This document shows, one piece after another, positions 33,366-42,695 of a stretch of 64,000 bases of DNA. Under the pieces are notes generated by a model that was given only the letters and a program-made list of their open reading frames with translations, was not told the origin of the DNA and made no database searches. Both the position numbers and the translations under genes were made by a program. The DNA comes from Sepioteuthis lessoniana (Eukaryota; Mollusca; Cephalopoda; Myopsida; Loliginidae): contig OY757947.1 in NCBI GenBank assembly GCA_963585895.1, positions 38,353,450-38,417,449 on the forward strand. The letters are read 5' to 3'. Each line of letters begins with the position of its first letter. Position 1 is the stretch's first letter.

Positions 33366-33548
33366 CAGAATGGGAGAGGGCACTATTCCTTTCCTTGGAT
33401 TACTCCACTTTACCCTTGATCCGTACCTTATAATGCTGAGTGTTAAGCAAGGAGGCATCAAGTACCATTTTTTAAGTTTTTGGTATGACTAGACTTGAAC
33501 ACCGATCTTCCGGAACATTAGCAAACACTCAACCCACTAAGCCAATTG
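33366..33548 (-). mobile_element. SINE-I, partial, lacking its 3' end
   Basis: Runs from 'gggagagggcactattcctt' through 'ataatgctgagtgttaagca' to 'cactaagccaattgc', which is the A-box region. The 3' terminal ~70 bp is absent. B box degenerate. Confidence 0.8.
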
Positions 33549-33579
33549 CTAATTTATCTTAGCTAGCTTAACCAAGGCT

Positions 33580-33984
33580 AGATAGATCCTAGAGCAGTGT
33601 CGACAATCGGGGGGTGGGGGTCACAAATAAAAGAAAACTGTGTTACAACCTAACTTGAAATCTTTCAACTTTTTTTCACGGATTACCTTGTTGCCAACAA
33701 TACAGAGGCTGGTGGAATAATACCGCGAAGGAAAAGCGTATTTTCTCCTTCTGGTAGAGAAAAAAAGTTGAATCCTTGTTGGGATGTCCTAATTGGTGAT
33801 GTCCACCATGAGCAGTATATTTGTCAAACTGTAAAAGAGCCAAACCCACTTAAGCTCTTCCCGCCGTATATAGTGACAGGAAGAAAAAGTTCTTGACGTC
33901 GTCATGGCCTCGCCCACGTATCTCTACGCGGCAACAAACATTTTTCTTCACAGTAAGTGTAGTTTTAAATACAGACAAATTTAA
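33580..33984 (+). promoter_or_regulatory. Unique CpG-bearing stretch with possible promoter and first exon
   Basis: Not obviously repeated within the window. TATATAG at 33867-33873 is followed by TGACGTCG at 33894 and then ATGGCCTCGCCC from 33904. That frame runs 49 bases (MASPTYLYAATNIFLH) to a consensus-like donor GTAAGT at 33953-33958. The spacing suits a TATA promoter and short first coding exon. No second exon is seen, and chance occurrence is quite possible. Confidence 0.25.
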
Positions 33985-34320
33985 ATTTAGTTTTTCACGT
34001 TAAGCCCATATATTCTAAAGCGTTTGCAAGAATCAAGAAGAAAACGACTCTGTGTTCAGCATGTATATGTGTTTTATTTTGATGTTTTATTATAATGTAA
34101 TCGTAAGCATCGAGTCACGAGTTAAATAGTCACTGCATGCGCTAAACATGTTCCATAACAGATTTAATCTAAAATATTTATTCGCCAAGGGAAATAAGGA
34201 CAAAATATATTTGCTTTTACTCGCTATCTCCATTTTATAGTCAGTCAGATGATTAATAATATCAAAGACAAAGAAGTTAGACTCGTATTTCAAGACAATT
34301 TATCCCATTAAAATGATACG
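33985..34320 (+). repeat. Third, partial copy of the duplicated block
   Basis: Shares 'aagcccatatattctaaagc', 'gcgtttgcaagaatcaa' and 'gacaaagaagttagactcgt' with 4230-4830 and 21240-21840, in order but with internal deletion. Confidence 0.75.
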
Positions 34321-34550
34321 ATATATCTCGAAATAAATAACAAACAATAGTAAGAAAATTGAATTTTCCTACAATTTCTAATTACTAATTTTTTAAAGAA
34401 AATGCAAAATATGCGCAATTGGGAAAAATTTTCTATTATAAGTTATATATCCGATAAATAAAAATCTGTATATACAAGTGATTATTTTTGCAGCAATTAA
34501 AACTAGAATACTGACCAGGTAAATAAATACAGTTATATATATATATATAC

Positions 34551-34590
<40 letters not shown>

Positions 34591-34823
34591 TTAGGCAGCA
34601 ATCTGTCATTTAAACATTTATCAGGAAAATTGAAAGGATCTTAATTAAATTATAAAGACAAAATGTGTCTTTATTATTTAATCAAACTTGCATATTAACC
34701 CTTGTAGGTCATTTAATGCCGAAGCTATTCTCCAAGAAGAACACTAGTGGTACTATTTAACCGATAGCTAGGAGGATAAGAGGGTTCATACATTTCCCAA
34801 GGGCATTTGTCTGAAAGTGAACG

Positions 34824-34867
<44 letters not shown>
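34321..34867. other. AT-rich stretch with (TA)n and (GT)n
   Basis: Compound (TA)n(GT)n tract at 34534-34589. G-element end-like text ('ttgtaggtcatttaatgcc') at about 34700-34725 and SINE-II-like 'cccaagggcatttgtctgaa' at 34797-34816. (TA)n at 34825-34868. No gene. Confidence 0.6.
34534..34589. repeat. (TA)n(GT)n compound microsatellite
   Basis: TA run, short CATA spacer, then a GT run of about 36 bases. Confidence 0.95.
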
Positions 34868-34869
<2 letters not shown>

Positions 34870-35096
34870 CACTAATAATTCTATTCAATATTAATCATTT
34901 ATTTGCACACTGTGAAGTGGCGTCAAGTATTGCTATTAACACTAAAACTTCAATTCAATATTATTCCTTTATTTATACAAAGTTAAACGTTTTTCTTAGG
35001 CAAGGTGACTTGAGCAAAAAGGCCTATCAGTTGTTTAGGCTAGGCCTCTTTTTCTTACTGGTTTTGTTGAAATAATAAGCCTACTGCAGACTAATT

Positions 35097-35156
<60 letters not shown>

Positions 35157-35380
35157 CCACTATTAGTCTGCAGTAGGTTTATTGTAAGAAAAAGAGGCTT
35201 AGTCTAAACAACCTGTAGGCCTTTTTGCTCAAGCCACCTTGCTTAAGAAAAACTTTTAACTTTGTACAAATAAATGAATAATGTTGAAGTATTAGTGTTC
35301 ATAGCAATACTTGCCGTCACTTCACAGTGTGCAAATAAATGATTAATATTAAATAGAACTATTAGTGTTAGATAGGAATA
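34868..35380. repeat. Large palindrome, ~230-bp arms around a (TA)n core
   Basis: The left arm (34868-35097) and the right arm (35156-35380) are inverted complements along their length. 'ctactgcagactaat' near 35078-35092 faces 'attagtctgcagtag' at 35162-35176, and 'gcacactgtgaagtg' faces 'cacttcacagtgtgc'. Identity is high but not perfect, with one short extra stretch in the left arm. The outer part resembles dispersed sequence near 6300-6360. The centre is the 56-base (TA)n run at 35100-35155. Confidence 0.92.
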
Positions 35381-35462
35381 TTTAAAACCATTTAACGGTA
35401 AATTGAATTACCATGTCTAGAAAATCTGGCCAACACTGCGTGCGACATACGGAACCACTGGA

Positions 35463-35493
35463 CTGTGAAGAGACGCCCAAATTGTGACTTTTT
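35463..35493 (+). repeat. Imperfect direct repeat at the LINE 3' side
   Basis: 31-base stretch 'ctgtgaagagacgccc...' matching 36682-36712 with four differences. Probably an aged or duplicated target site for the LINE between them. Confidence 0.6.
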
Positions 35494-36655
35494 CATCATC
35501 ATCATCATCATCATATCGTGCTGGCAGCACGGATATCCCTGACCCTCTTTCGCCACTCCTCCCTATCGTTCATCGCCCTAGGTAGGTCTTCAGGACAACA
35601 ACCTGTATCCTCACATAGCTGCTGAATGTACGTTCGTGCTGGTCGTCCTGCTTTTGCGCGGCCGTGTGTGGGGATCCATAAGAGTACATCTCTTATGAGT
35701 TCATCTCTGCTTCTCCAGCAATGTCCTGCATGTCTGGTTCGTCTAACTTGAATAGTTTTCGTGATAGGGGGCAGGTGGCCATACAGTTGGTGTCTTGTTG
35801 GGTGTTGCCGCCAGGACTTGTTGAGGATTGCACGCAGCATTCTTGTGTAATTGCCATCTAGTTTCTTCTCCAGCCGTTTTGTTAGCGTCCATGTAGTGCA
35901 TCCATATAGCAGTATCGATGTGACCGCTGCCTGGAAGAAACTGCGTTTCATTTTATCGGTTAGGTCTGATTTCCATATAGTCGATAGCCTATTGATAGCT
36001 GTCCATGCTTTCGTTAACCTCGTTTCGATGTCCTTTTCGGTTGATTCGACGCTGCTTCCTAGGTACGTGAATTTGTCTACTAGTTTAAGAGGGGTTCCTT
36101 CTAGAGTGGAGATGTCCCCCGTTTGGTTATAGCACATATATTCCGTTTTATGTGCATTAACATGGAGGCCTATGCTTGCTGCTGTTCGTTCCAAACTATG
36201 CAGAAGTGTTTCGGCTTGGTCAGGTGTATTTGCCAGTATCGCTATGTCATCGGCGTAGTCGGCGTCGGTAATTGTTGTTGCGGGGTATCTTCTGCTTCTT
36301 TTCTTCGTCAGTTCGAAGCCATTCTCTTTGATTTTGTCAATCGATGTTCTAAGTACGTAGTCTAGACAAATGATAAAGAGATACGGAGCCAGCGTGTCTC
36401 CTTGTAGTACTCCTGCTACTATGTCGAAGTATTCTGTGTCTCCATCTGGTGATCGTACTTTTACTTTAGTGTTTCTATAGAGAATCGTTATTGCCGCTAC
36501 GGTTTCTTTAGGTATGCCGTACGCTAGTAGGATTTGTTCCATCTTTCCTCTGTGAATGGAGTCGAAAGCCTTGGTAAAGTCGACAAATATTAATGTCGCT
36601 TGTAGGTTCTTTGCCCGTACACCTTCAAGGATTTTGTGCAAGTCAACCTCTCGGG
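35494..36655 (-). mobile_element. RTE-like LINE, 5'-truncated, intact RT frame
   Basis: Minus-strand copy of the same family as 23318-25607, running from inside the reverse transcriptase (about 36655) to a (ATG)n tail (CAT repeats at 35494-35513). The endonuclease half is absent. Similarity to the other copy is very high in both coding and tail, so both insertions are young on the scale of the surrounding decayed repeats. Confidence 0.92.
35511..36641 (-). CDS. LINE reverse transcriptase, C-terminal part, uninterrupted
   Basis: 376 residues read without a stop. Motif A is LIFVDFTKAFDSIHR (residues 17-31, catalytic Asp21). Motif B is GVLQGDTLAPYLF (77-89). Motif C is DADYADD (126-132, the catalytic Asp pair). 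The thumb/C-terminal region has YGCTTWTL, HRQLYGHLPP-like text (RHQLYGHLPP) and GRPARTYIQQLCEDTGC. The first RT motifs and the endonuclease are missing because of 5' truncation, so no complete enzyme is made. The ATG at 36641 is an internal methionine and not a true start. Plus-strand frames at 35851 and 36123 are shadows. Confidence 0.9.
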   Translation of the reverse strand: MHKILEGVRAKNLQATLIFVDFTKAFDSIHRGKMEQILLAYGIPKETVAAITILYRNTKVKVRSPDGDTEYFDIVAGVLQGDTLAPYLFIICLDYVLRTSIDKIKENGFELTKKRSRRYPATTITDADYADDIAILANTPDQAETLLHSLERTAASIGLHVNAHKTEYMCYNQTGDISTLEGTPLKLVDKFTYLGSSVESTEKDIETRLTKAWTAINRLSTIWKSDLTDKMKRSFFQAAVTSILLYGCTTWTLTKRLEKKLDGNYTRMLRAILNKSWRQHPTRHQLYGHLPPITKTIQVRRTRHAGHCWRSRDELIRDVLLWIPTHGRAKAGRPARTYIQQLCEDTGCCPEDLPRAMNDREEWRKRVRDIRAASTI

Positions 36656-36681
36656 CCAGTTTTCATTTCATGGATGGAAAG

Positions 36682-36712
36682 CTGTGAAGAATCGCCTAAA
36701 TTGTGACTTCTT
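36682..36712 (+). repeat. Imperfect direct repeat at the LINE 5' side
   Basis: Partner of 35463-35493 with 27 of 31 bases equal. It lies about 25 bases beyond the apparent LINE edge. Confidence 0.6.
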
Positions 36713-37244
36713 AGTTACATTATATTGGTCCTCTTTGCGCAAAGGAGCCAACTGAGACGCTTTTCATTGAGTGGACAACTTTGGAGAGACGCTTAGAATA
36801 GCTAATTTCCTTTCGTAGGTGTACAGCGGGACACAGCTGCCCAGCATCTGGATTTGAACCCAAATCATTATAAGAAATAGTAAAAATTATTATCAGAGCT
36901 TTTAAATGGTTCCACGCTTGTAGAGGACAATGCTGAATATTGCAGAAGGAGGGGGGGATCTATCCTTTGTTCTCCGTGAAACAATTGAAGATTTTTTAAA
37001 AGTCTTGCATTAGTTACTAAGCCAAATAATACGATAACGATACTGCGAGACTTGCTTCTTATGTTGTCGGACAAAAGCAGACAAATCTCAGTCCTTCCCA
37101 AACGAAATCTGGTTCCTTCGACGACCATATAAATTTTATGTTTGTCTTATTCATAAATGTTCGTTATATGAGCTCATTTTGAATGTCACTCGTTCTGATT
37201 CGCTTCCAAAAGTTTCTCCCTTCAAGACAGCCATTTGTCAGGTA
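36713..37244. other. Unassigned, moderately GC stretch
   Basis: Holds a lone B-box-like GGGTTCAAATCC on the minus strand near 36851-36862 without a good A box, perhaps a SINE relic. An 86-residue minus frame (36868-37128) has no domain I recognise. Confidence 0.4.
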
Positions 37245-37495
37245 AAAGTAATGTTGGCGACCGTAATCGAGGGCGATCCGAAGGCTCCCTTTTCAATAGC
37301 TACTACACCAAGGTGTAAGGGAGGGTGCTACTCTTTTCCTTGGCTTGTTCCTCTTTACCCTTGATCCGTACCTTATAATGCTGAGTGTTAAGCAAGGAGC
37401 TAACAATTACCATTTTTTGAATCTTTGGTATGACTCGACTTGGGATTGAACCCCGGTTTCCCAGTCCATTCTACCCACTCGGCCAATGGGCCGGT
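37245..37495 (-). mobile_element. SINE-I, near full length
   Basis: Runs from 'ttggcgaccgtaatcgaggg' (3' end) to 'cactcggccaatgggcc' (A-box side), with the B box readable as GGTTCAATCCC. Overlapping frames at 37179, 37430 and 37440 are by-products. Confidence 0.88.
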
Positions 37496-38256
37496 TTTGT
37501 CTGGTATGTACATAATAATTGGTACTTATGCATCTATGTTACCGCGAAAAAGCCGAATTTTCACGAGCGTTTCCGAGCCGATAACGGAAAGAATCGGGAT
37601 ATACCGAAACGCCAAGCCAATCAAATTTAAGCAAGCAGATGATAAAATAATTCAATCAATTTGTTGAAAAAGTTACGAGAACAGTATTATTCAAGCAATT
37701 TTAAACAACATGAATTTATCGTAGCTAAGAGATAAACTACAATCTGTGGAAAATGTGATACAATTCTGCTAAGAAAAATCTGGTGCTTATGACTTATTGT
37801 ACAGGACTATTTTTAAATAGTATTTTCAAGTTAAATTCAAGCGTTACGATATCTTTTTACCGTCGCCAACAACAACAACAGATGAAGTAGCAAGTGCTTT
37901 GAAAATCAGGTTTCTCGTGGTAAAATAAAAAAGAGGACGTGATTTTTATACTATTCCCTTTGTAAGTTCCGTATTTTGAGTATTTACTACAAATTATGAG
38001 AATTGAGATACGATAAATAATACTGCACTTATTTAAAAGTTAATTAAACAGTATTAACACCTACATATAATGCGCATTCCACGCAAATCAAAAAATTAAA
38101 ATGGTATTATTCCCTTGATACAATACGAATTTATCACAAATTCAAAAAGTATATATAATGTCAAAGTATCGAATTAAAATCTCTATTCTCTATGTACAAT
38201 GTACGTGCAAATTTGACAAGATTAAAAACGAAGAATATCGTCCTTCATAATTTTTT
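37496..38256. other. Intergenic, short CpG-containing patch, no gene shown
   Basis: 37540-37625 is richer in CG ('cgagcgtttccgagccgata', 'cgaaacgccaagccaatc') and includes a CCAAT-box-like CCAATC. The rest is AT-rich. It lies downstream of the zinc-finger frame's stop, so it may hold that gene's 3' end, but no polyadenylation signal could be assigned with confidence. Confidence 0.4.
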
Positions 38257-38961
38257 TTAACCACTATTATTTTTCGTATTCTCTGCCAAACCTGACTGAC
38301 TTGAAGAGCTATCAACTTCATAAGAATATGGCTTCTCTCTTGCGTGCGTTTTCATATGCTTACTCAAACTTGATTTTCGAGAAAAAGAAGAGTCACAAAC
38401 TTCACAGGAATATGGCTTCTGTGTGTGTGTTCGCATATGAGACACCAAACTGGACCTATATGAAAAGAAAGAGCTACATGTTACACAATAATATGGCTTC
38501 TCTCCTGTGTGTGTTCGCATATGAGTTGCTAAAGCAGATTTACGAGAAAATAAAGAGTCACATATTTCACAAGAATATGGATCATCTTTTTTGTGCGTTT
38601 GTTGATGCTTCACCAAAGCTGGTTTATCTGTGAAGGAAGTGCCACACACTTCACAAGGATAATGTCTATCTCTGGAGTGTCTTCTCATATGTACCATCAA
38701 GTTCGATTCACGTGAAAATGAATAGCAACAATATTCACAAGAATATGGCTTATCATCCGAGTGAGTCTTCTTATGATACATCAAATTTGACTTAGATGAA
38801 AACGAAGAGCCACATACTTCACAAAAATGTGGCTTCTCTCGTCGGTGTTTTCGTAAATGCTCCTCCAGGATTAATTTTCGGGAAAATGAAGAACCACACA
38901 GTTCACATAAAAACGGTTTATCTCCAGTGTTGGTTAGTTTCGTTTTACTTGTCCTCGACAT
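38257..38961 (-). CDS. C2H2 zinc-finger protein frame, seven intact fingers
   Basis: The frame from ATG 38961 gives 234 residues of tandem C-X2-C-X12-H-X3-H fingers. An upstream TTG is in frame but is not a normal eukaryotic start. Numbered from this ATG, fingers begin at about Cys19, 47, 75, 103, 131, 159 and 186. Such arrays usually bind DNA in the nucleus. Only the linker before finger 6 is a classical TGEKP; the one before finger 7 is a residue short (TQKP). An eighth finger after finger 7 is degenerate: its first Cys position is Tyr and the second Cys is lost (YSYEVDSSSS). No KRAB, BTB or other effector domain precedes the array. It could be a terminal exon, a young gene or a decaying copy. 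The two frames on the opposite strand are shadows. Confidence 0.75.
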   Translation of the reverse strand: MSRTSKTKLTNTGDKPFLCELCGSSFSRKLILEEHLRKHRREKPHFCEVCGSSFSSKSNLMYHKKTHSDDKPYSCEYCCYSFSRESNLMVHMRRHSRDRHYPCEVCGTSFTDKPALVKHQQTHKKDDPYSCEICDSLFSRKSALATHMRTHTGEKPYYCVTCSSFFSYRSSLVSHMRTHTQKPYSCEVCDSSFSRKSSLSKHMKTHAREKPYSYEVDSSSSQSGLAENTKNNSG

Positions 38962-39140
38962 CAAGAAAGAAGGAACCAGAGATCTGACAAAAATAAGATT
39001 TCTCTCCCGTATTTATCAGAAGATACTCCACCAATCTGATTTCTCTCAAAACGAATTCCCTTCTTCAAAAGAATATGCTTTTCTCCAATATGTATTCTCT
39101 AATGTCGCCTCCAATATTACTTCCTTGAAATGCAAGGTTA
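38962..39140 (-). pseudogene. Decayed upstream zinc fingers
   Basis: Directly 5' of the finger frame the same strand still reads as eroded finger text: 'FKEVILEATLENTYWRKAYS' then 'FEEGNSF', a stop, 'EKSDWWSIF', two stops, then 'IRERNLIFVRS'. The positions of hydrophobics and the linker-like pieces fit finger spacing, but the Cys and His ligands are mostly gone and three stops intervene. The ancestral array was therefore longer, with at least two or three more fingers toward the N-terminus. Confidence 0.55.
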
Positions 39141-39679
39141 GCGAGTAAATAATCTATTAAAATGCAGGAAATTCTTTCGTTCGGGTTAAAAATCTGTAAT
39201 CAATAGAAAAAAGAAAGGCATCATTTAAAAAAAGGGAGAATAACGAAGAAATACAGTTTATGTAAAGCCGTATATTTCAATATATTCAAATGTATTTAAT
39301 ATTCACATGATTAAAATAAAAAGGTTTACTTAGTTGGGGTTTTTTTGTCATAGTAGTGAGTTGTATTTCAGATTAAACTAAATCTGGTAAATAATTTTTA
39401 AAAATCTCGTTTCGATTGGTTTACTTTTTTTTCTGACCGAATAACTTGTCGGATTATATTCTAACAATAATTTGAAAATATTGTTTTGATTGCATATATT
39501 TTCCCTTTTATCAATTTGCATATTTCTAAGGATTTTACTAAATATTCGAATTATTACCTTCATCTTTACTGTTATTAATTGTTTCAGCCGATACATCATT
39601 CCTCTTCAAGCGTTTTAAATCAAACTCGGGAGCCCACACAGAACTTCGAATCAAACCTTTTCTTTAATCCACGGGAAAA
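39141..39679. other. AT-rich flank of the satellite
   Basis: 39420-39525 matches 52145-52255 ('attatattctaacaataatt' against 'attatattctgactataatt', then 'tgttttgattg'), so related sequence lies on both sides of the satellite array. No gene. Confidence 0.6.
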
Positions 39680-40387
39680 GATTGTTCTAATTCCATTAAA
39701 CATAACCAGGTAGAAGTGTTAAGCTATTGTAAGTATTCTTTCTTATTTACTTTTAGTTCGGATATAGGCCATCTCAAGTGGGGTTTTAGCATGCTAGACT
39801 AAAAACCTTCACAAGTGAGTTTGAGTCTCATTGGGTGTAGTTTATTCTAATCGTTAAGCAATTGTAAGTATTCTTTCTTATTTACTTTTAGTTCGGATAT
39901 AGGGGATCTTGATTGGGGTTATAGTGAGCATGCTAGACTAAAAACCTTCACAAGTGAGTTTGAGTCTCATTGGGTGTAGTTTATTCTAATTGTTAAGCTC
40001 TTGTAAGTACTCTTGGCTATTTACCTGTAGTTGGGATATAGGGTATGTCAAGTAGTGTTAGGGTTAGAAGCTAGACTAACAAAACTTCACAAATAAGTTG
40101 GAGTCTCATTGGATGTAGATTGTTCTAATTCCATTAACGATAAACGGGTACAAGGGTTTAGCTAATTTAAGTATTCTTTCTTATTTACATTTAGTTGAGA
40201 TATAGGGCATGTCAAGTGGGGTAAAGGTTATCAAGCTAGACTAAAACCCTCCACAAGAGAGTTTGAGTCTCATTGGGTGTAGTTTGTTCTAATTCCATTA
40301 ACTTTAAACGGATACAAGAGTTTAGCTATTGTAAGTATTCTTTACTTTTTACCTGTAGCTGAATAGAGGGCATCTCCAATGGTGTAA

Positions 40388-40660
40388 TGTTATCATCGTA
40401 GGAAATAGACACGGCGACACGAGTTCAAATCCTGGACGAGACTGATTGTATTTCACATAGCACTAATACCATTGGGAAAGGTATTAATCCAATTATTCTC
40501 CCTCCAGCTATGGGTAAATAGTAGGATAGACTAGGTTCTTCAGCCTTGGTGAAGCAACTAGTCCAGGAGAAGGAAAACTCAGAAATCAAACCTGTTAAAC
40601 TCCGCTTAAAAATTGACCTTGTGTCATATCCTACCCGAGCGGAGGGGTTGGTAAATAGGA
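40388..40660 (+). mobile_element. SINE-II inserted in the satellite
   Basis: Full-length copy with B-box-like 'cgagttcaaatcc' and end 'gtgtcatatcctacccgag'. It is bounded by ATCTCCAATGG (40373-40383) and ATCTCTAATGG (about 40660-40670), an 11-base target-site duplication with one difference, both in satellite sequence. So the SINE came after the array formed. Confidence 0.88.
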
Positions 40661-40714
40661 TCTCTAATGGGATTATAGTTAGCAAGCTAGGCTAACAAAC
40701 TGTCATGTGGATTG

Positions 40715-40985
40715 GTAGGTGTTCAAGGAGTGCTCCAAATCTACCACATGAACAAATCCACATGACACCTATACCAGAATGGCCTTTTCAAAAAATTGTG
40801 ATGGATTTATTCTATGTTGGGTCCTTTGCATAACTTGCTTGTGCAGACAGACTCCCTGGGTGGCTCATTCTCTACTGCATCAAGTCAGGGCAAGAAGTTG
40901 CCTCCAGGTTGATATCGATCTGCAGAGAAATATTCCTAGTATACAGCGCGCCAGAGGAACTTAGTACAGACGATGGGCTATTGTA
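40715..40985 (+). mobile_element. Fossil Ty3/gypsy integrase fragment 1
   Basis: A short piece whose translation resembles the integrase core of Ty3/gypsy retrotransposons, from the 'PEWPFQ' entry region to the 'APEEL' and 'TDDG' region. It is a broken fragment without LTRs or other domains, inserted in the satellite. It shares its 3' part with the fragment at 42455-42695. Old and inactive. Confidence 0.6.
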
Positions 40986-41004
40986 AGTAGTAGTAGTTGT
41001 AGTA

Positions 41005-41232
41005 GTCCGGACCGTAGTCGAGGGTGACCCGAAGGCTCCCTTTTCGATAGCTACTAAATCAAGGTGTAAGGGAGGGCGCTACTCCTTTCCCTGGATTGCT
41101 CCACTACCCTTTATCCTTACCTTATAATGCTGAGTATTAAGCAAGGTCGTAACAAGTACCATTTTTTGAGTCTTTGGTTTGAACCCAGTTCTTCCGGGCC
41201 TTTGGGGAACACACAAACCATTATGCCAATGT
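41005..41232 (-). mobile_element. SINE-I in the satellite
   Basis: Runs from 'ccgtagtcgagggtgacccg' to 'cattatgccaatgttc'. The B box has eroded. Directly adjacent to the gypsy fragment. Confidence 0.85.
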
Positions 41233-42039
41233 TCGATAATCAATCGATAATCGATAGTTAGCAAGCAAGAATAACATATATTAACAAGTGAGTTTGAGTC
41301 TCAGTGAGTGTAAATTGTTCTAATTCCATTAACCATAGCCGGGTGCAAGTGTTAAGCGATTGTAAGTATTCTTTGCTATTTACCTCAAGTTGGGATATAG
41401 GGCATCTCGAGTGAGACAATAGTTAGCAAGCTAGACTATCAAACCATCACAAGTGAGTTTGAGTTTCATTTGGGTGTAGATTTTTCTAATTTCATTAAAC
41501 ATAAACGGGTACCAGTGTTAGACTTATGAAAGTATTCTTTTTTATTTACCTTTAGTTATGACATAAAGCATGTCGAGTGGGGTAAGGGTTATCAAACTAG
41601 ACAAACAAACCTTCAAAAGTGAGTTTGAGTCTCATTGGGTGCAGTTTGTTCTAATTCCATTAACCATACACGGAAACAAGGGTTAAGCTATTGTAAGTAT
41701 TCTTTGCTTTTACTCTGTATTTGGGATAGAGGGCATCCACAGTGGGGTAAGTGTTTGTAAGCTAGATTAACAAACTTTCACGAGTTAGTTTGAGTCTCTT
41801 TGGGTGTAGATTGTTCTAATTTCATTAACCCTACCCAGGTACAAGGGTTAAGCTATTGTAAATATTCATTCTTATTTACCTTTGTTGGGATAGGGCATCT
41901 CGAGTTGGGTAACAAAACCTTCACGAGTGAGTCTGATTCTCATTACGTGTACTTTGTTCTTATTCCATTAACCATACCCTAATAGAAGGGTTAAGCTATT
42001 GTAAGTATTCTTTGCTGTTTACCTGTGGTTGGAATATTG

Positions 42040-42454
42040 GGCATATGTTATATAATTACGGAATGATTTTTTTAATATTAATCATTTTTCATAAATTATA
42101 TTTTATCATTCAGTTTGGTTAGGCTTTGAACTATTCAGCTCTTTGTTCAGGTGCATAGCATTGGGCACAGCTTACGCTCGTGCTCAAAGGATATAACAAT
42201 CACAATTGTCATAATAAACCCCAGATAGGAAATAAGGCTAGAGTTTGAATGACGTCATGCCCGGAAGCGATGGTGCTGAGAATTTGAAGATTTTGAAAAA
42301 GAGTCAGTTGGGAGAGGACTTTGGACCATGTAGGCAGACAGTTGGGTTGTCTGCCATTGAGGCAGGTATTTGAAGTTGGGGTCCGACCATGAAATTGAGA
42401 AGTTGGGTCCGACCATGGAGTTGAGAATTTGAGATCTAAAACTCGAGATGTGCC
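42040..42454. other. Non-satellite insert, possibly LTR-like or host DNA
   Basis: Breaks the satellite periodicity. Contains TGACGTCA at 42250-42257, two 'ggtccgaccatg' repeats (about 42380 and 42404) and 'ggcagacagttgggttgtc'. It adjoins the fossil integrase piece and may belong to the same element, but I see no matching terminal repeats. Confidence 0.4.
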
Positions 42455-42695
42455 GAACGTTGGGGTGTCGTTAGCACAAGTCAGGGCAAGAAGTTGCTTC
42501 CAGGTTGGTATCGATCTTCAGTGAAATGTCCCAAGCATACAGTGCGCCTGAGGAACTTACTACTGTCGATGGGTCGCCCTTCTCAGCTTACTCATTTCAA
42601 TGGTCCCTAAAACATTTTGGCTATTAAACAAAGAATGTCAACAATAGCCTATCCCCAGTCTAACGGACGAGCAGAGTTAGCTGTCAAGACGGATG
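42455..42695 (+). mobile_element. Fossil Ty3/gypsy integrase fragment 2
   Basis: Resembles the second half of a Ty3/gypsy integrase core, including 'APEEL'-like and 'YPQSNGRAE' signatures. The first part is similar to fragment 1, so both come from the same family. A broken relic with no other domain. It is embedded in satellite and likely old. Confidence 0.7.

Noticed and set aside
36868-37128. 86-residue minus-strand frame as a gene
   Set aside because: No domain, no supporting context, and the length is expected by chance in this less AT-rich part.
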